A DNA stretch of 64,000 bases from CAXTEJ01 sp964243295 (GTDB lineage Bacteria > Actinomycetota > Actinomycetes > Actinomycetales > Angustibacteraceae). Position numbers and translations under genes: made by a program. Position 1 is the first letter of the stretch. Every line of letters starts with the position of its first letter. Of this stretch, positions 1 to 9,191 are shown piece after piece. The notes under the pieces were generated by a model. It saw only the letters and a program-made list of their open reading frames with translations, ran no database searches and was not told where the DNA came from. The stretch is taken from the NCBI GenBank assembly GCA_964243295.1, contig CAXTEJ010000013.1:13982-77981 (forward strand). The letters run 5' to 3'.

Positions 1-938
1 TCGACGGCGCACTCGCGCTCGACCTCGGTGGCGCTCATGTGTCCCTGGTCGTCGAGCACCGGGACGGTCTCGCGGAAGGTGCCCGTGCCCTGCAGCCGCC
101 ACACGTCGGTGACCGGCGGGTCGGTCGCGAGGTAGTCGACGTACTCGCCGATGCCGCCCTCGTGGGTGAAGACCTCCTCGTGCGGTCCCTCGGCGCCCGG
201 GGTGCCCGGCAGACCTCGCTCGTCGCGCAGCGCGATGGTCAGCCCCGGCACGAGGTACGACGTCTGCCGGGCGCGCGTCACGATCTCGTCGTAGGCGAAC
301 GACGCCTCGCGCAGGAAGATCTGGCGGTCGGCCCAGTACCGGATCCGGCTGCCGGTGACCCCGCGCCTGACCTTGCCGGTCACGCGCAGCACCGACCCGT
401 CGACGAACGGGCTGAACGTCGCGTCGGGCGTGGGCCCACCGGTGTCGGCGAAGGTGCCCGGCTCACCGCGCCGAAAGCTCATCGAGTGCACCTGGCCGCC
501 GCGCTCGACGTGGGCGTCCAGCCGTGCGGACAGCGCGTTGACGACGCTGGCGCCGACGCCGTGCAACCCGCCGGAGGCGGTGTAGGAGCCGCCACCGAAC
601 TTGCCGCCCGCGTGCAGCTTGGTGAAGACGACCTCGACGCCGGAGAGCCCCGTCTTGGGTTCGATGTCGACCGGGATGCCGCGCCCGTCGTCGTGCACCT
701 CGACCGACCCGTCGGCGTGCAGCGTCACCTCGATGCGGCGGCACGCACCGGCCAGCGCCTCGTCGACCGCGTTGTCGATGATCTCCCACAGGCAGTGCAT
801 GAGCCCGCGCCCGTCGGTGCTGCCGATGTACATGCCCGGCCGCTTGCGGACCGCCTCGAGGCCCTCGAGCACCGACAGGTGACGAGCGGTGTAGTCACCG
901 GTCGTGGCGGTGCGGCGGGCGGGTGTGGTCGCGGTCAC
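1..938 (-). CDS. parE: Type IIA DNA topoisomerase subunit B (ParE/GyrB), 3' part beyond window
   Basis: N-terminal 312 residues of the ATPase subunit of a type IIA topoisomerase (DNA gyrase or topoisomerase IV); the gene continues off the left edge. The start is GTG at 938 with a clear ribosome site (GAAGGAG) six bases upstream. Visible GHKL ATPase features are RPGMYIGS (about residues 33-40), the magnesium-binding Asn in IIDNAVDE (about 56), DDGRGIP (about 83-89) and the glycine-rich lid GGLHGVG (about 123-129). Position next to a DUF7455 gene and close to the principal sigma factor resembles the ParE locus of streptomycetes, so topoisomerase IV B is preferred over GyrB, but the sequence shown cannot separate the two. 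It would act with an A subunit to relax or decatenate chromosomal DNA. Confidence 0.9.
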   Translation of the reverse strand, partial: MTATTPARRTATTGDYTARHLSVLEGLEAVRKRPGMYIGSTDGRGLMHCLWEIIDNAVDEALAGACRRIEVTLHADGSVEVHDDGRGIPVDIEPKTGLSGVEVVFTKLHAGGKFGGGSYTASGGLHGVGASVVNALSARLDAHVERGGQVHSMSFRRGEPGTFADTGGPTPDATFSPFVDGSVLRVTGKVRRGVTGSRIRYWADRQIFLREASFAYDEIVTRARQTSYLVPGLTIALRDERGLPGTPGAEGPHEEVFTHEGGIGEYVDYLATDPPVTDVWRLQGTGTFRETVPVLDDQGHMSATEVERECAV

Positions 939-1198
939 AGGACTCCTTCGGTGCGGACCACGCCAGCCTACGACCAAGCCGCGACGCCCCCGGCTGCGAA
1001 CCTCCGGTGTGGCGCCGCACGTGTACGGCGGCCTCCGGCGGGCAGCTGGGTGCCCGGCGGTTCCTCCCTGAGCGAACCGGCGGGTCACGCCCCACCGGGA
1101 ACGATCGGGGATGGTTGACTGTTGACCTGGCCGGAGGACGACGAAGCGTGCAGCACCCGCCGCACGACGACGTCGACGACGAGATGAAGGAAGGTGTC

Positions 1199-1429
1199 GT
1201 GACCACGACTCTCGCGACAAGCCCGCTGACAGCAGCAGACCGCTGCGACCGGTGTGGCGCCCAGGCCTACGTGCGGGTCATGCTCGCGAGCGGGGGCGAG
1301 CTGCTGTTCTGCGCTCACCACGGCCGCGAGCACACGCCGGCGCTCGCCAGCGCCGAGGCACGCATCCAGGACGAGTCCGCCCGCCTGCTGGCCCAGCAGA
1401 CCGGTGCGGCCGCCCCGGCGAAGGACTGA
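1199..1429 (+). CDS. DUF7455 small zinc-binding-like protein
   Basis: A 76-residue protein of the actinobacterial DUF7455 family. The start chosen is GTG at 1199 because AAGGAAGG lies just upstream; an open frame extends further 5' but has no family similarity. The core LTAADRCDRCGAQAYVR followed by ELLFCAHHGREH gives a CxxC plus CxxH arrangement that could hold one zinc ion (this is inference). The C-terminal third is Ala/Gln-rich. It is divergent from the topoisomerase gene and followed by a strong hairpin terminator. Function is unknown; the family is strongly linked by position to topoisomerase/sigma-factor loci in actinomycetes. Confidence 0.85.
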   Translation: MTTTLATSPLTAADRCDRCGAQAYVRVMLASGGELLFCAHHGREHTPALASAEARIQDESARLLAQQTGAAAPAKD

Positions 1430-1483
1430 CCGACAGACCACCCACAACCAGCTTACGGTCCGCCAGCGCGGCGCCGTCACGCA

Positions 1484-1511
1484 GGGCCCCGGACATCTCG
1501 TCCGGGGCCTT
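1484..1511 (+). terminator. Intrinsic terminator after DUF7455
   Basis: A perfect 10-bp stem (GGCCCCGGAC at 1485-1494 with GTCCGGGGCC at 1500-1509) closes a five-base loop, 55 bases after the DUF7455 stop codon. Only a short T run follows, as is usual in high-G+C actinobacteria. Confidence 0.7.
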
Positions 1512-1574
1512 CGTCGTCCCGGCCCCTCGGGGCGCGTCGCCGCGGTGTCGAGGGTCTGCAACCCTTGCTGCGCC

Positions 1575-2057
1575 ATGGACCCCACGCTCGACGTGCTCGT
1601 CGCCGTCGCGATCGTCGTCGGCCTCGTCGGCGTGCTCGTGCCCGTGCTGCCCGGTCTGCTCCTCGTGGCGGCGGCCGTCGCCGTCTGGGCGACCGAGCGC
1701 CAGACCGCCGTCGCGTGGGTGGTGCTCGCCGTCGCGTCGGCGCTGTTCGTCGCGGGCAGCCTCGCGAAGTACCTGCTGCCGGGCCGCTCCCTGACCCAGG
1801 CCGGGGTGCCACGCCGCAGCACGCTGGCCGGTGGGGCGCTGGGGCTCGTCGGCTTCTTCGTCGTCCCCGTCGTGGGGCTGCCGGTCGGCTTCGTGCTGGG
1901 TGTCTACCTCGCCGAGCGTGCCCGGCTGAGCGACCACGACCGCGCGGTGGCCTCGACCGGCCACGCGCTGCGGGCCGCCGGCTGGAGCCTCGCGATCGAG
2001 CTGCTCACCGGACTGGCCATGGCCGCCACCTGGGTCGTCGGCGTCATCGTCTCCTGA
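1575..2057 (+). CDS. DUF456 family integral membrane protein
   Basis: A 160-residue, very hydrophobic protein of the DUF456 family. It begins MDPTLDVLVAVAIVVG and shows the family's glycine-rich hairpin segments (VPVLPGLLLV near residue 25; VVGLPVGFVLGVYLAE near 95), with four or five probable membrane helices. DUF456 proteins have no known biochemical role. The ribosome site is weak; ATG at 1575 is the first start that gives the conserved N-terminus. It is transcribed after the DUF7455 terminator, so probably from its own promoter. Confidence 0.8.
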   Translation: MDPTLDVLVAVAIVVGLVGVLVPVLPGLLLVAAAVAVWATERQTAVAWVVLAVASALFVAGSLAKYLLPGRSLTQAGVPRRSTLAGGALGLVGFFVVPVVGLPVGFVLGVYLAERARLSDHDRAVASTGHALRAAGWSLAIELLTGLAMAATWVVGVIVS

Positions 2058-2134
2058 GTCGCCCGCGAGGTCGCCAGCTGGGCCACCCGCCGTCACACCT
2101 CGGCCCGCGCCGGCTATCGCGCCGGGGGTCGCGC

Positions 2135-2159
2135 GGTTGGACCGGCCTGACGCGGGTAT
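2135..2159 (+). promoter_or_regulatory. Sigma-B/SigF-like promoter for the 2192 gene
   Basis: GGTT (2135-2138), 15 bases, then GGGTAT (2154-2159) fits the streptomycete sigma-B consensus GNNT-N14-16-GGGTAY. It lies 32 bases before the GTG start at 2192, leaving room for the AGGAGG ribosome site at 2181-2186. Confidence 0.5.
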
Positions 2160-2191
2160 CGGGACGAAACAGCCCAACACAGGAGGTTCTC

Positions 2192-2749
2192 GTGGCACGC
2201 AGCACCATCTCTCGGTCCTTGCACGACGTCGGTCTGGCCGGCTGGTTCGGCGGCACGCTCGCGAACGCGGTGTCCCTCAACGCCGCCTCGGCCCACGCCG
2301 GTGACGCCAGCGCCAGCGGCCGGGTGGCCAACGTCGGCTGGGACCGGTGGACGCCGGTCAACGCCGCCCTGATCGGCGCCCACCTGGTGGGCAGCATCGG
2401 GCAGCTGTCCAGCGACTCCAAGCGCATCCACGCCCAGCAGGGAGCCGCGTCGCTCGTCGCGGTCAAGACGGTCCTCACCGCCGCGGCCCTCGGTGCCACG
2501 GCGTACAGCCGGGTCCTCGGCCGCACGGTGTCGAAGCAGACCGACGTCCCGACCGACTCGGCGACCAGCCCGTCGTTCCAGACCCCGCCGGACGTGGCGA
2601 AGGCCCAGCAGCAGCTCAAGGCGCTGCAGTGGGTCATCCCGGTCCTGACCGGCGCCCTGGTGGTCGTCAGCTCCTTCGCCGGCGAGCAGCAGCGCTACAC
2701 CGAGGTCAAGTCGGGCGTCTTCAGCCGCCTGGGCGACGTCCTGTCCTGA
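2192..2749 (+). CDS. Hypothetical membrane-associated protein, probably stress-induced
   Basis: A 185-residue protein starting at GTG 2192, fixed by a textbook AGGAGG six bases upstream. It has small-residue-rich hydrophobic stretches around residues 15-30, 55-70 and 85-100 and a strongly hydrophobic segment near residues 150-165 (VIPVLTGALVVVSSF), so it is likely membrane-embedded. I do not recognise a named domain. The sigma-B-like promoter just upstream and the neighbouring stress-type genes suggest expression under osmotic or oxidative stress; this is inference from context. A strong terminator follows. Confidence 0.7.
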   Translation: MARSTISRSLHDVGLAGWFGGTLANAVSLNAASAHAGDASASGRVANVGWDRWTPVNAALIGAHLVGSIGQLSSDSKRIHAQQGAASLVAVKTVLTAAALGATAYSRVLGRTVSKQTDVPTDSATSPSFQTPPDVAKAQQQLKALQWVIPVLTGALVVVSSFAGEQQRYTEVKSGVFSRLGDVLS

Positions 2750-2763
2750 GCGACGCGCACGTG

Positions 2764-2800
2764 ACAGCGGGGCCCGGCCGAAGCGGTCGGGCCCCGCTGT
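2764..2800. terminator. Bidirectional intrinsic terminator between converging genes
   Basis: A 16-bp stem (2764-2779 with 2785-2800, one G-T pair) around a five-base loop. It sits between the plus-strand gene ending at 2749 and the minus-strand gene ending at 2828, so it can serve both. Confidence 0.8.
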
Positions 2801-2827
2801 GACGATGCGGGGGGTGCTGAACAGTGC

Positions 2828-3121
2828 TCAGGCGTCGGCGGGGCGACGGCGACGGTTGACCAGTCCGACGAGGCCGAGCAACCCGAGCAGCCCCCACAGC
2901 CCGCTCTTGTCGGACGGCGGCGGGTCGGGGATCGAGTTCGTCTGCTGCACCCCCGGCGTGGTGGTGGTGGCGGGCAGCGCGACCACCGGGCTCACCACCG
3001 CAGCAGCAGCGGGGGCGGCGGCGTGCGCGCTCACCACCGGGCCGGTGAGCGCGATGACGCAGCAAGCGCCAGCAGTCACCGTGGCACGACGAAGCCGTGC
3101 GGGTGGGCGGATGAGGCTCAT
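2828..3121 (-). CDS. WGxxGxxG-motif small secreted/membrane protein (second of pair)
   Basis: A 97-residue protein with an N-terminal signal-like helix (residues about 12-32, ending SAHAA), an Ala/Thr/Pro linker, and a C-terminal WGLLGLLGLVGL helix followed by NRRRR (residues about 76-92). This layout, signal peptide plus a terminal WGxxGxxG helix with arginines, is that of small WGxxGxxG proteins, which resemble sorting-signal tails. The ATG at 3121 overlaps the stop of the upstream gene by four bases and has AAGGGGAG upstream. It is exactly the same length as its upstream neighbour, suggesting tandem duplication. Function unknown; the topology suggests an exported peptide held in the membrane by its C-terminus. 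Confidence 0.7.
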   Translation of the reverse strand: MSLIRPPARLRRATVTAGACCVIALTGPVVSAHAAAPAAAAVVSPVVALPATTTTPGVQQTNSIPDPPPSDKSGLWGLLGLLGLVGLVNRRRRPADA

Positions 3122-3411
3122 CGACGGCTCCCCTTGGTCGGGCCGTCCGGACGACGGCGGGCGGTGTAGGCGCGGTACCCGAACAGGCCGAACATGCCGG
3201 TCAGGCCGATCAGGCCCCAGCGGCCGTTGCTGACGCCCGCGTCGACGTGGGCGGGGTTGACGTCCGTGGCCACGACCTGCCCCGCGGTCACCACCTGCAC
3301 GGCCGTCGTGGGCCCGGTGGCGCTGGCCACCGCGGGGGCGGCCAGCACCGAGCCGGCGCACACCACGCTGACGAGCAGGGCGCGCACCGGCGTGCGCGAG
3401 GAGGACGACAT
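3118..3411 (-). CDS. WGxxGxxG-motif small secreted/membrane protein (first of pair)
   Basis: A 97-residue paralogue of the downstream protein: signal-like helix (residues about 10-30, ending ASA), a Val/Thr-rich middle, and WGLIGLTGMFGLFG from about residue 65, followed by a basic tail. ATG at 3411 has no good ribosome site, but a sigma-B-like promoter ends nine bases upstream, which fits a nearly leaderless mRNA. It is divergent from the SDR dehydrogenase and translationally coupled (4-base overlap) to the second copy. No enzyme motif is visible. Confidence 0.7.
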   Translation of the reverse strand: MSSSSRTPVRALLVSVVCAGSVLAAPAVASATGPTTAVQVVTAGQVVATDVNPAHVDAGVSNGRWGLIGLTGMFGLFGYRAYTARRRPDGPTKGSRR

Positions 3412-3420
3412 GGTTCCGCG

Positions 3421-3445
3421 GTACCCCCGCGACGGATACGCAAAC
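3421..3445 (-). promoter_or_regulatory. Sigma-B/SigF-like promoter for the WGxxGxxG pair
   Basis: Read on the minus strand: GTTT (3445-3442), 15 bases, GGGTAC (3426-3421), a full match to GNNT-N14-16-GGGTAY. The start codon begins at 3411, so the transcript would have almost no 5' leader. Confidence 0.5.
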
Positions 3446-3482
3446 TCTGCCCCGCTTTGCGGTCACAAAGCCGCAGCGCCGC

Positions 3483-3508
3483 GGTTTCCGGGACGTCGGC
3501 CCGGGTAG
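3483..3508 (+). promoter_or_regulatory. Sigma-B/SigF-like promoter for the SDR gene
   Basis: GGTTTCC from 3483, then GGGTAG at 3503-3508 with 15 bases between GGTTT and GGGTAG. It differs from the consensus only at the last base and lies 46 bases upstream of the SDR start. Confidence 0.5.
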
Positions 3509-3554
3509 CCGGTCGGAGCGTCCGCCTGACGCTTCCACCACCCTTGGAGGACCC

Positions 3555-4448
3555 GTGGCACCCGACCAGACCACCCAGCAGGACCCCACCGAGCAGTACG
3601 CCCAGCCCGAGACCGAGGGCGAGCAGATCGCCCACCCGGGGCGCACCGGCGACATGGGCGACGAGCCCGACCACGGCGAGCAGTCGTACGTCGGCCACGG
3701 CCGACTGGCGGGCAAGAAGGCCATCATCACCGGCGGCGACTCCGGCATCGGCCGTGCGGTAGCCATCGCCTACGCCCGCGAGGGCGCCGACGTGCTGATC
3801 GTGCACCTGCCCGAGGAGCAGGCCGACGCGGACGCGACCGTCGCCCTTGTCCGCGAGGCCGGCCGCACCGGTGTCGCCGTCGCGGCGGACCTGCGCGAGG
3901 AGCAGGTCTGCCAGCAGGTCATCGACACCGCGGTCTCGGACCTCGGCGGCATCGACATCCTGGTCAACAACGCGGCCTACCAGATGGCTCAGCTCGGCGG
4001 GATCGCCGACATCACCACCGAGCAGTTCGACCGGGTGCTGCGCACGAACCTCTACGCCACGTTCTGGCTGAGCAAGCTCGCCCTGCCGCACATGGCCGAG
4101 GGCGGCAGCATCATCATCACCACCTCGGTGCAGGCTGCGACGCCCTCCCCCGAGCTGCTCGACTACGCCATGACCAAGGCCGCGCTCGTCAACTTCACCA
4201 AGGGCCTCGCCCAGGTGGTCGCCGAGCAGGGCATCCGCGTCAACTCCGTCGCCCCGGGTCCGATCTGGACGCCGCTCATCCCGGCGACCATGCCGGACGA
4301 GAAGGTGGCGTCGTTCGGTGAGTCCACGCCCATGGGCCGCGTCGGTCAGCCGGCCGAGCTGGCGCCGGCGTACGTCTACCTCGCCTCGCAGGAGTCGAGC
4401 TACGTCAGCGGCGCGGTGCTGTCGGTCACCGGCGGTCAGCCGTTCTGA
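3555..4448 (+). CDS. SDR family oxidoreductase (general-stress dehydrogenase type)
   Basis: A 297-residue short-chain dehydrogenase with the long N-terminal extension (about 50 residues) typical of the YhdG/general-stress-protein-39 subgroup. NAD(P)-binding TGGDSGIG is near residue 58, NNAA near 139, and the catalytic Ser / Tyr-x3-Lys (SVQ... DYAMTK) near 190-206. It would reduce a carbonyl or oxidise an alcohol with NAD(P)H; the substrate is not predictable. GTG at 3555 has GGAGG just upstream. The sigma-B-like promoter fits the known stress induction of this subgroup in Bacillus. Confidence 0.85.
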   Translation: MAPDQTTQQDPTEQYAQPETEGEQIAHPGRTGDMGDEPDHGEQSYVGHGRLAGKKAIITGGDSGIGRAVAIAYAREGADVLIVHLPEEQADADATVALVREAGRTGVAVAADLREEQVCQQVIDTAVSDLGGIDILVNNAAYQMAQLGGIADITTEQFDRVLRTNLYATFWLSKLALPHMAEGGSIIITTSVQAATPSPELLDYAMTKAALVNFTKGLAQVVAEQGIRVNSVAPGPIWTPLIPATMPDEKVASFGESTPMGRVGQPAELAPAYVYLASQESSYVSGAVLSVTGGQPF

Positions 4449-4479
4449 CCGGGCAGCGCGTGACGGCGCCGGTGCGCTG

Positions 4480-4770
4480 ATGCCGCGCACCAGCGCCGTC
4501 GCCGCCACCGGCACGTGGGTGGACGACGACGGCGTCCGGCGTCCGGCCGGCGAGGTGCACGGCTGGACGCCGGGGCTGAACCAGACGCTGTGCGGGCTGG
4601 CGCTGTCGCGGTCGCGGCTGCTGCGGTTCCCGCACGTCGGCTGGGCCGACGTCCAGCCGGCGACCGGCGGCTCGGCCGACGCCGTGTCGTCGGTGTGCCG
4701 GCGCTGCGCAGCGGCTCTCGGGGCGCGACGCGACGACCGCGGCTGGACGCGGCACGACCCCAGGCCGTGA
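4480..4770 (+). CDS. Hypothetical protein, 96 residues
   Basis: A small, Trp/Arg-rich soluble protein. Visible features are VDDDGVRRPAGEVHGWTPG near the N-terminus, a central CGLALSRSRLLRFP and a CRRC pair near residue 77, which with the earlier Cys could make a metal site. It resembles short actinobacterial hypotheticals but I cannot name a family. The ATG at 4480 lies 32 bases after the SDR stop with little ribosome-site support, so it may be co-transcribed with the SDR gene. Codon bias is consistent with a real gene, but confidence is only moderate. Confidence 0.5.
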   Translation: MPRTSAVAATGTWVDDDGVRRPAGEVHGWTPGLNQTLCGLALSRSRLLRFPHVGWADVQPATGGSADAVSSVCRRCAAALGARRDDRGWTRHDPRP

Positions 4771-4824
4771 GGCGGAGGCCGCACGGCGGCGGCCCCCCGC
4801 TCGCCGGTCGCTGCGGACGCACGA

Positions 4825-4858
4825 CAGCCCCCGTCGCACGGGCGCGCGTCGGGGGCTG
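4825..4858. terminator. Probable bidirectional terminator downstream of rpoD
   Basis: CAGCCCCCG (4825-4833) pairs with CGGGGGCTG (4850-4858), with a further partial stem inside. It lies between the converging hypothetical gene (ends 4770) and the sigma factor (ends 4870). Confidence 0.6.
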
Positions 4859-4869
4859 ATCGGTCGTGC

Positions 4870-6420
<1,551 letters not shown>

Positions 6421-6734
6421 GGACTGCCTTTCGTCGTGGTGACGCGCCCGGGGTGGACCTGGAACGCTGGGTCGGGGTCGTGGCGAGCAGTGGGCGGGGC
6501 CACGCGCCCTTGGTGGTGACAACGACCGCGGGCTGCTGATCATGCCCTTCGGCGCCAGCTCTGGCGGCGCCGATCACTACCATTGTAGCGGAGCAGCCGC
6601 TCGTCGTCGGCCGGGTGCACCCGCGCCGCGCCGTCGCGCTCGGATGCGCGCGGCAGCGACGTCCCACCTGACCGGGCGCGCTTGGGTGCCCTCGCGGGAG
6701 CGGCGGGTTGACCTCGCCGCCCGCAGGGGTGGGC
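6421..6734 (-). promoter_or_regulatory. rpoD leader and promoter region
   Basis: A 314-base stretch without a credible gene. On the minus strand it holds TACAAT (6587-6582), a good -10 hexamer, about 165 bases ahead of the rpoD start; no convincing -35 is seen. Between them lies an inverted repeat, GGCGCC at 6551-6556 and again at 6566-6571, which could fold the long 5' leader. The rest shows nothing recognisable. Confidence 0.45.
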
Positions 6735-7145
6735 TCAGGCGCCGGTGGCGTCGGCCTTGACGGCGAGCACCGGACAGGGCGCCTCGAGCAGGATGCGCTG
6801 GGCGTTGGAGCCCAGGATGAGCTTGCCGACCGGGGTGCGCCGGCGCAGCCCGATGACGATGACGTCGGCGGCCACCTCGAGCGCCACGGCGATGAGGTCC
6901 TCGGCGGGCTCCTGGCCCCGCACCAGCTGACGGATCTCGTGGTCGACGCCGGCAGCCTCCAGCTCGCGCCGCACCGTGGCGAGCTCGCTGTCGTGGCGGT
7001 CGGCGTCCTCGGCACCGAGGTCCTTGCCGCCGCGGTGGGAGTTGATGACCACCAGCCGCGTGTGGCGCGTGAGCGCCTCCTCGGCGGCCCGACGCAACGC
7101 CGCGCGGCCCTCGTTGGTGGGGACGAAACCCACGACGACCGGCAC
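6735..7145 (-). CDS. Universal stress protein (UspA family)
   Basis: A 136-residue single-domain Usp protein. The ATP-binding signature is present: VIGLRRRTPVGKLILGSNAQ (residues about 100-119), i.e. the G-x2-G-x9-G-S/T type loop, followed by LLEAPCPVLAVK typical of the C-terminus. Usp proteins bind ATP and dimerise to support survival in stress; a specific client cannot be predicted. GTG at 7145 has GAGGGGG upstream. It is divergent from the GCS2-NUDIX gene. Confidence 0.88.
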   Translation of the reverse strand: MPVVVGFVPTNEGRAALRRAAEEALTRHTRLVVINSHRGGKDLGAEDADRHDSELATVRRELEAAGVDHEIRQLVRGQEPAEDLIAVALEVAADVIVIGLRRRTPVGKLILGSNAQRILLEAPCPVLAVKADATGA

Positions 7146-7400
7146 GGATCCCCCTCGAGTACGGTGCGGCGCGCCAGCGCCGCGGCTGCGCTGCCGGGCC
7201 TGTCGACAGCGCGCGCCACGGTACCGGACGGCGGCAGTCGCAGCGCGCGGGCGGGGCCGGCCGCCAGGCACCCTTGTCCCGGCGCATCCGCCGGGAGCCG
7301 CCGGCGGGTCGCCGGCGCCGGCGACCCGACGACGACGTGCGCGACCCCGTGCGGCGGGCTGCGCCGGTCGCCTCGTCGCGGCCCGTGCCAGAATTCGGGC

Positions 7401-9161
7401 GTGCCCGGTGACCAGCGACGCCAGACCACGAGCGCCGCGCTCTCGAGCGCCGCGAGCGCCGCGTCCTCGAGCGCCACCTCCCCCCGCGCCGCGTCCTCGA
7501 GCGCCACCTCCCCCCGCGCCGCTGTCGGGCCCACCCTCGGGATCGAGGAGGAGCTGCACGTCGTCGAGGCGAGCAACGGGCGCCTGGTCAGCCGGGGTCC
7601 GGACGTCCGCGACGCCGCCGAGGTGCACGCGCCGGACGGTGCCGTCGTCCTCGAGCTCACCCTGTCGCAGGTCGAGACCGTCACCTCGGTCAGCGCCGAC
7701 GTCGAGGAGGTCGTCGACCGCGCCGCACGGCTGCGGTCCACCGTCGCGCGCGCCAGCGCCTCGCGCGGCCTCGCCCTCGCCGCGAGCGGCACGCCGTTGC
7801 TGGGCGACGTCGCCGAGCAGCAGGTCGCCGACGACGAGCGCTACCGGGCGCTGCGCTCGCGGGCCGCAGGTCTGGTGCCCGTGCAGCTGATCGCCGGCAT
7901 GCACGTGCACGTCGGGGTGGGTCCGCTCGGCACCGACATGACGACCGTCGACGACGACGCGCGGGTCGCGGTGGCCGACGCGCTGCGGCCGTGGCTGCCG
8001 ACCCTGCTGGCGCTGACGGCGAACTCGCCGTACTGGCTCGGCGAGGACACCGGCTTCGCGTCCTACCGCCAGGTGCACTGGCAGCGCTGGCCGGTGGCCG
8101 GGCCTCCCCCGATGGCGCGCGACGCCGCGGGCTGGCACCGCGAGGTCGCCGAGCTCGTCGCCACGGGCGTGGTCGACGACGCGAGCTACGTCTACTGGGA
8201 CGTCCGGCTCGCGACCCGCTACCCGACCGTCGAGATCCGGGTGGCGGACGTGCAGCTGCGCGCCGACGACCTGGTCACCTACACCGCGATGCTGCGGGGC
8301 CTGGCGGCCGAGGCCCTGCGGCGCCACGCGGCCGGTGAGCGCGACCGCGAGCAGGTGCAGGCCCCCCAGCACGCGCTGCGGGCAGCAATGTGGCGAGCCG
8401 CCCGCTACGGCCTCGACGAGCAGCTGGTCGACCCCACCACGGCGACGCTGCGGCCCGCCGACGAGGTGCTGGGCTCGCTCCTCGCTGCCGCCCGGCCGGG
8501 ACTGGAGTCGACCGGCGACCTCGACCTGGTCGTCGAGGGCGTGCGCCGCCTGCACGAGGACGGCAACGGCGCTCAGCGCCAGCGGGCCGCGATGGCCCGC
8601 GGCGGGTGGCCGGCCGTGCTCGACCTCGTGCGGGTGCGACCCGGCGACGTGCGCTCACGCCGTTCGGCGCCCACGCAGCACGACGGCAACGGCTGGGTCG
8701 ACTGCTCGTGCGGGGGGCGGCACTGGGGCCGGCACGGCGCCGCCGGACTGCTCGTGGTGCGTCCCGGGCCCGCCGGGCCGCAGGTGCTCATGCAGCTGCG
8801 GTCGTCCTGGACCCACCAGGGCGGCACCTGGGGCCTGCCCGGAGGGGCGCGCGACAGCCACGAGACCGCCAGCGAGGCCGCGCGCCGCGAGGCGACCGAG
8901 GAGACCGGGCTCGACACCTCGCAGGTGGTCGATCTGGTCGAACGCCGCGTCGACCACGGCAGCTGGGCCTACACGACCGTCATCGCCACAGCCCAGCCGG
9001 GCGCCACGGCCTGGGTCGCCAACCGCGAGTCCGAGGCCGTCGAGTGGGTCGAGCTGGACGACGTGGGCGGGCTGCCGCTGCACCCTGCGCTCGCTTTCGA
9101 CTGGCCGGCGCTGCACGAGGTGGTGCGCTCGCACACCGCCGCGGCCGAGCCCTCACGCTGA
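7401..9161 (+). CDS. GCS2 carboxylate-amine ligase fused to a NUDIX hydrolase
   Basis: A 586-residue two-domain protein. Residues about 45-410 are a glutamate-cysteine ligase family 2 (YbdK-type) domain: GIEEELHVVE (47-56), a DGAVVLELTLSQVE stretch and the metal-binding MHVHVGVG. Such enzymes couple a carboxylate to an amine using ATP. Residues about 425-586 are a NUDIX hydrolase: a short CSCGGRHWGRHG lead, then the complete NUDIX box GARDSHE-x7-REATEETGL (about 480-502). No stop or frame change separates them, so this is a true fusion. The start is uncertain; GTG 7401 lacks a strong ribosome site. The N-terminus carries a duplicated 10-residue Ser/Ala repeat. Confidence 0.82.
   Translation: MPGDQRRQTTSAALSSAASAASSSATSPRAASSSATSPRAAVGPTLGIEEELHVVEASNGRLVSRGPDVRDAAEVHAPDGAVVLELTLSQVETVTSVSADVEEVVDRAARLRSTVARASASRGLALAASGTPLLGDVAEQQVADDERYRALRSRAAGLVPVQLIAGMHVHVGVGPLGTDMTTVDDDARVAVADALRPWLPTLLALTANSPYWLGEDTGFASYRQVHWQRWPVAGPPPMARDAAGWHREVAELVATGVVDDASYVYWDVRLATRYPTVEIRVADVQLRADDLVTYTAMLRGLAAEALRRHAAGERDREQVQAPQHALRAAMWRAARYGLDEQLVDPTTATLRPADEVLGSLLAAARPGLESTGDLDLVVEGVRRLHEDGNGAQRQRAAMARGGWPAVLDLVRVRPGDVRSRRSAPTQHDGNGWVDCSCGGRHWGRHGAAGLLVVRPGPAGPQVLMQLRSSWTHQGGTWGLPGGARDSHETASEAARREATEETGLDTSQVVDLVERRVDHGSWAYTTVIATAQPGATAWVANRESEAVEWVELDDVGGLPLHPALAFDWPALHEVVRSHTAAAEPSR
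7461..7520 (+). repeat. Two 30-bp tandem repeats in the GCS2-NUDIX N-terminus
   Basis: Bases 7461-7490 are repeated exactly at 7491-7520, encoding two copies of the decapeptide ASSSATSPRA just before the GCS2 domain. Confidence 0.85.
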
Positions 9162-9191
9162 CGCCGGGCAAGGCCCCCGCACCGCAGCCGC

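Noticed and set aside
6421..6543. Longer N-terminus of the sigma factor
   Set aside because: The extra residues are Arg/Pro-rich and unlike relatives, while GTG 6420 has a ribosome site.
6708..7400. Upstream extension of the GCS2-NUDIX gene
   Set aside because: It would run across the whole uspA gene on the other strand and gives low-complexity sequence.
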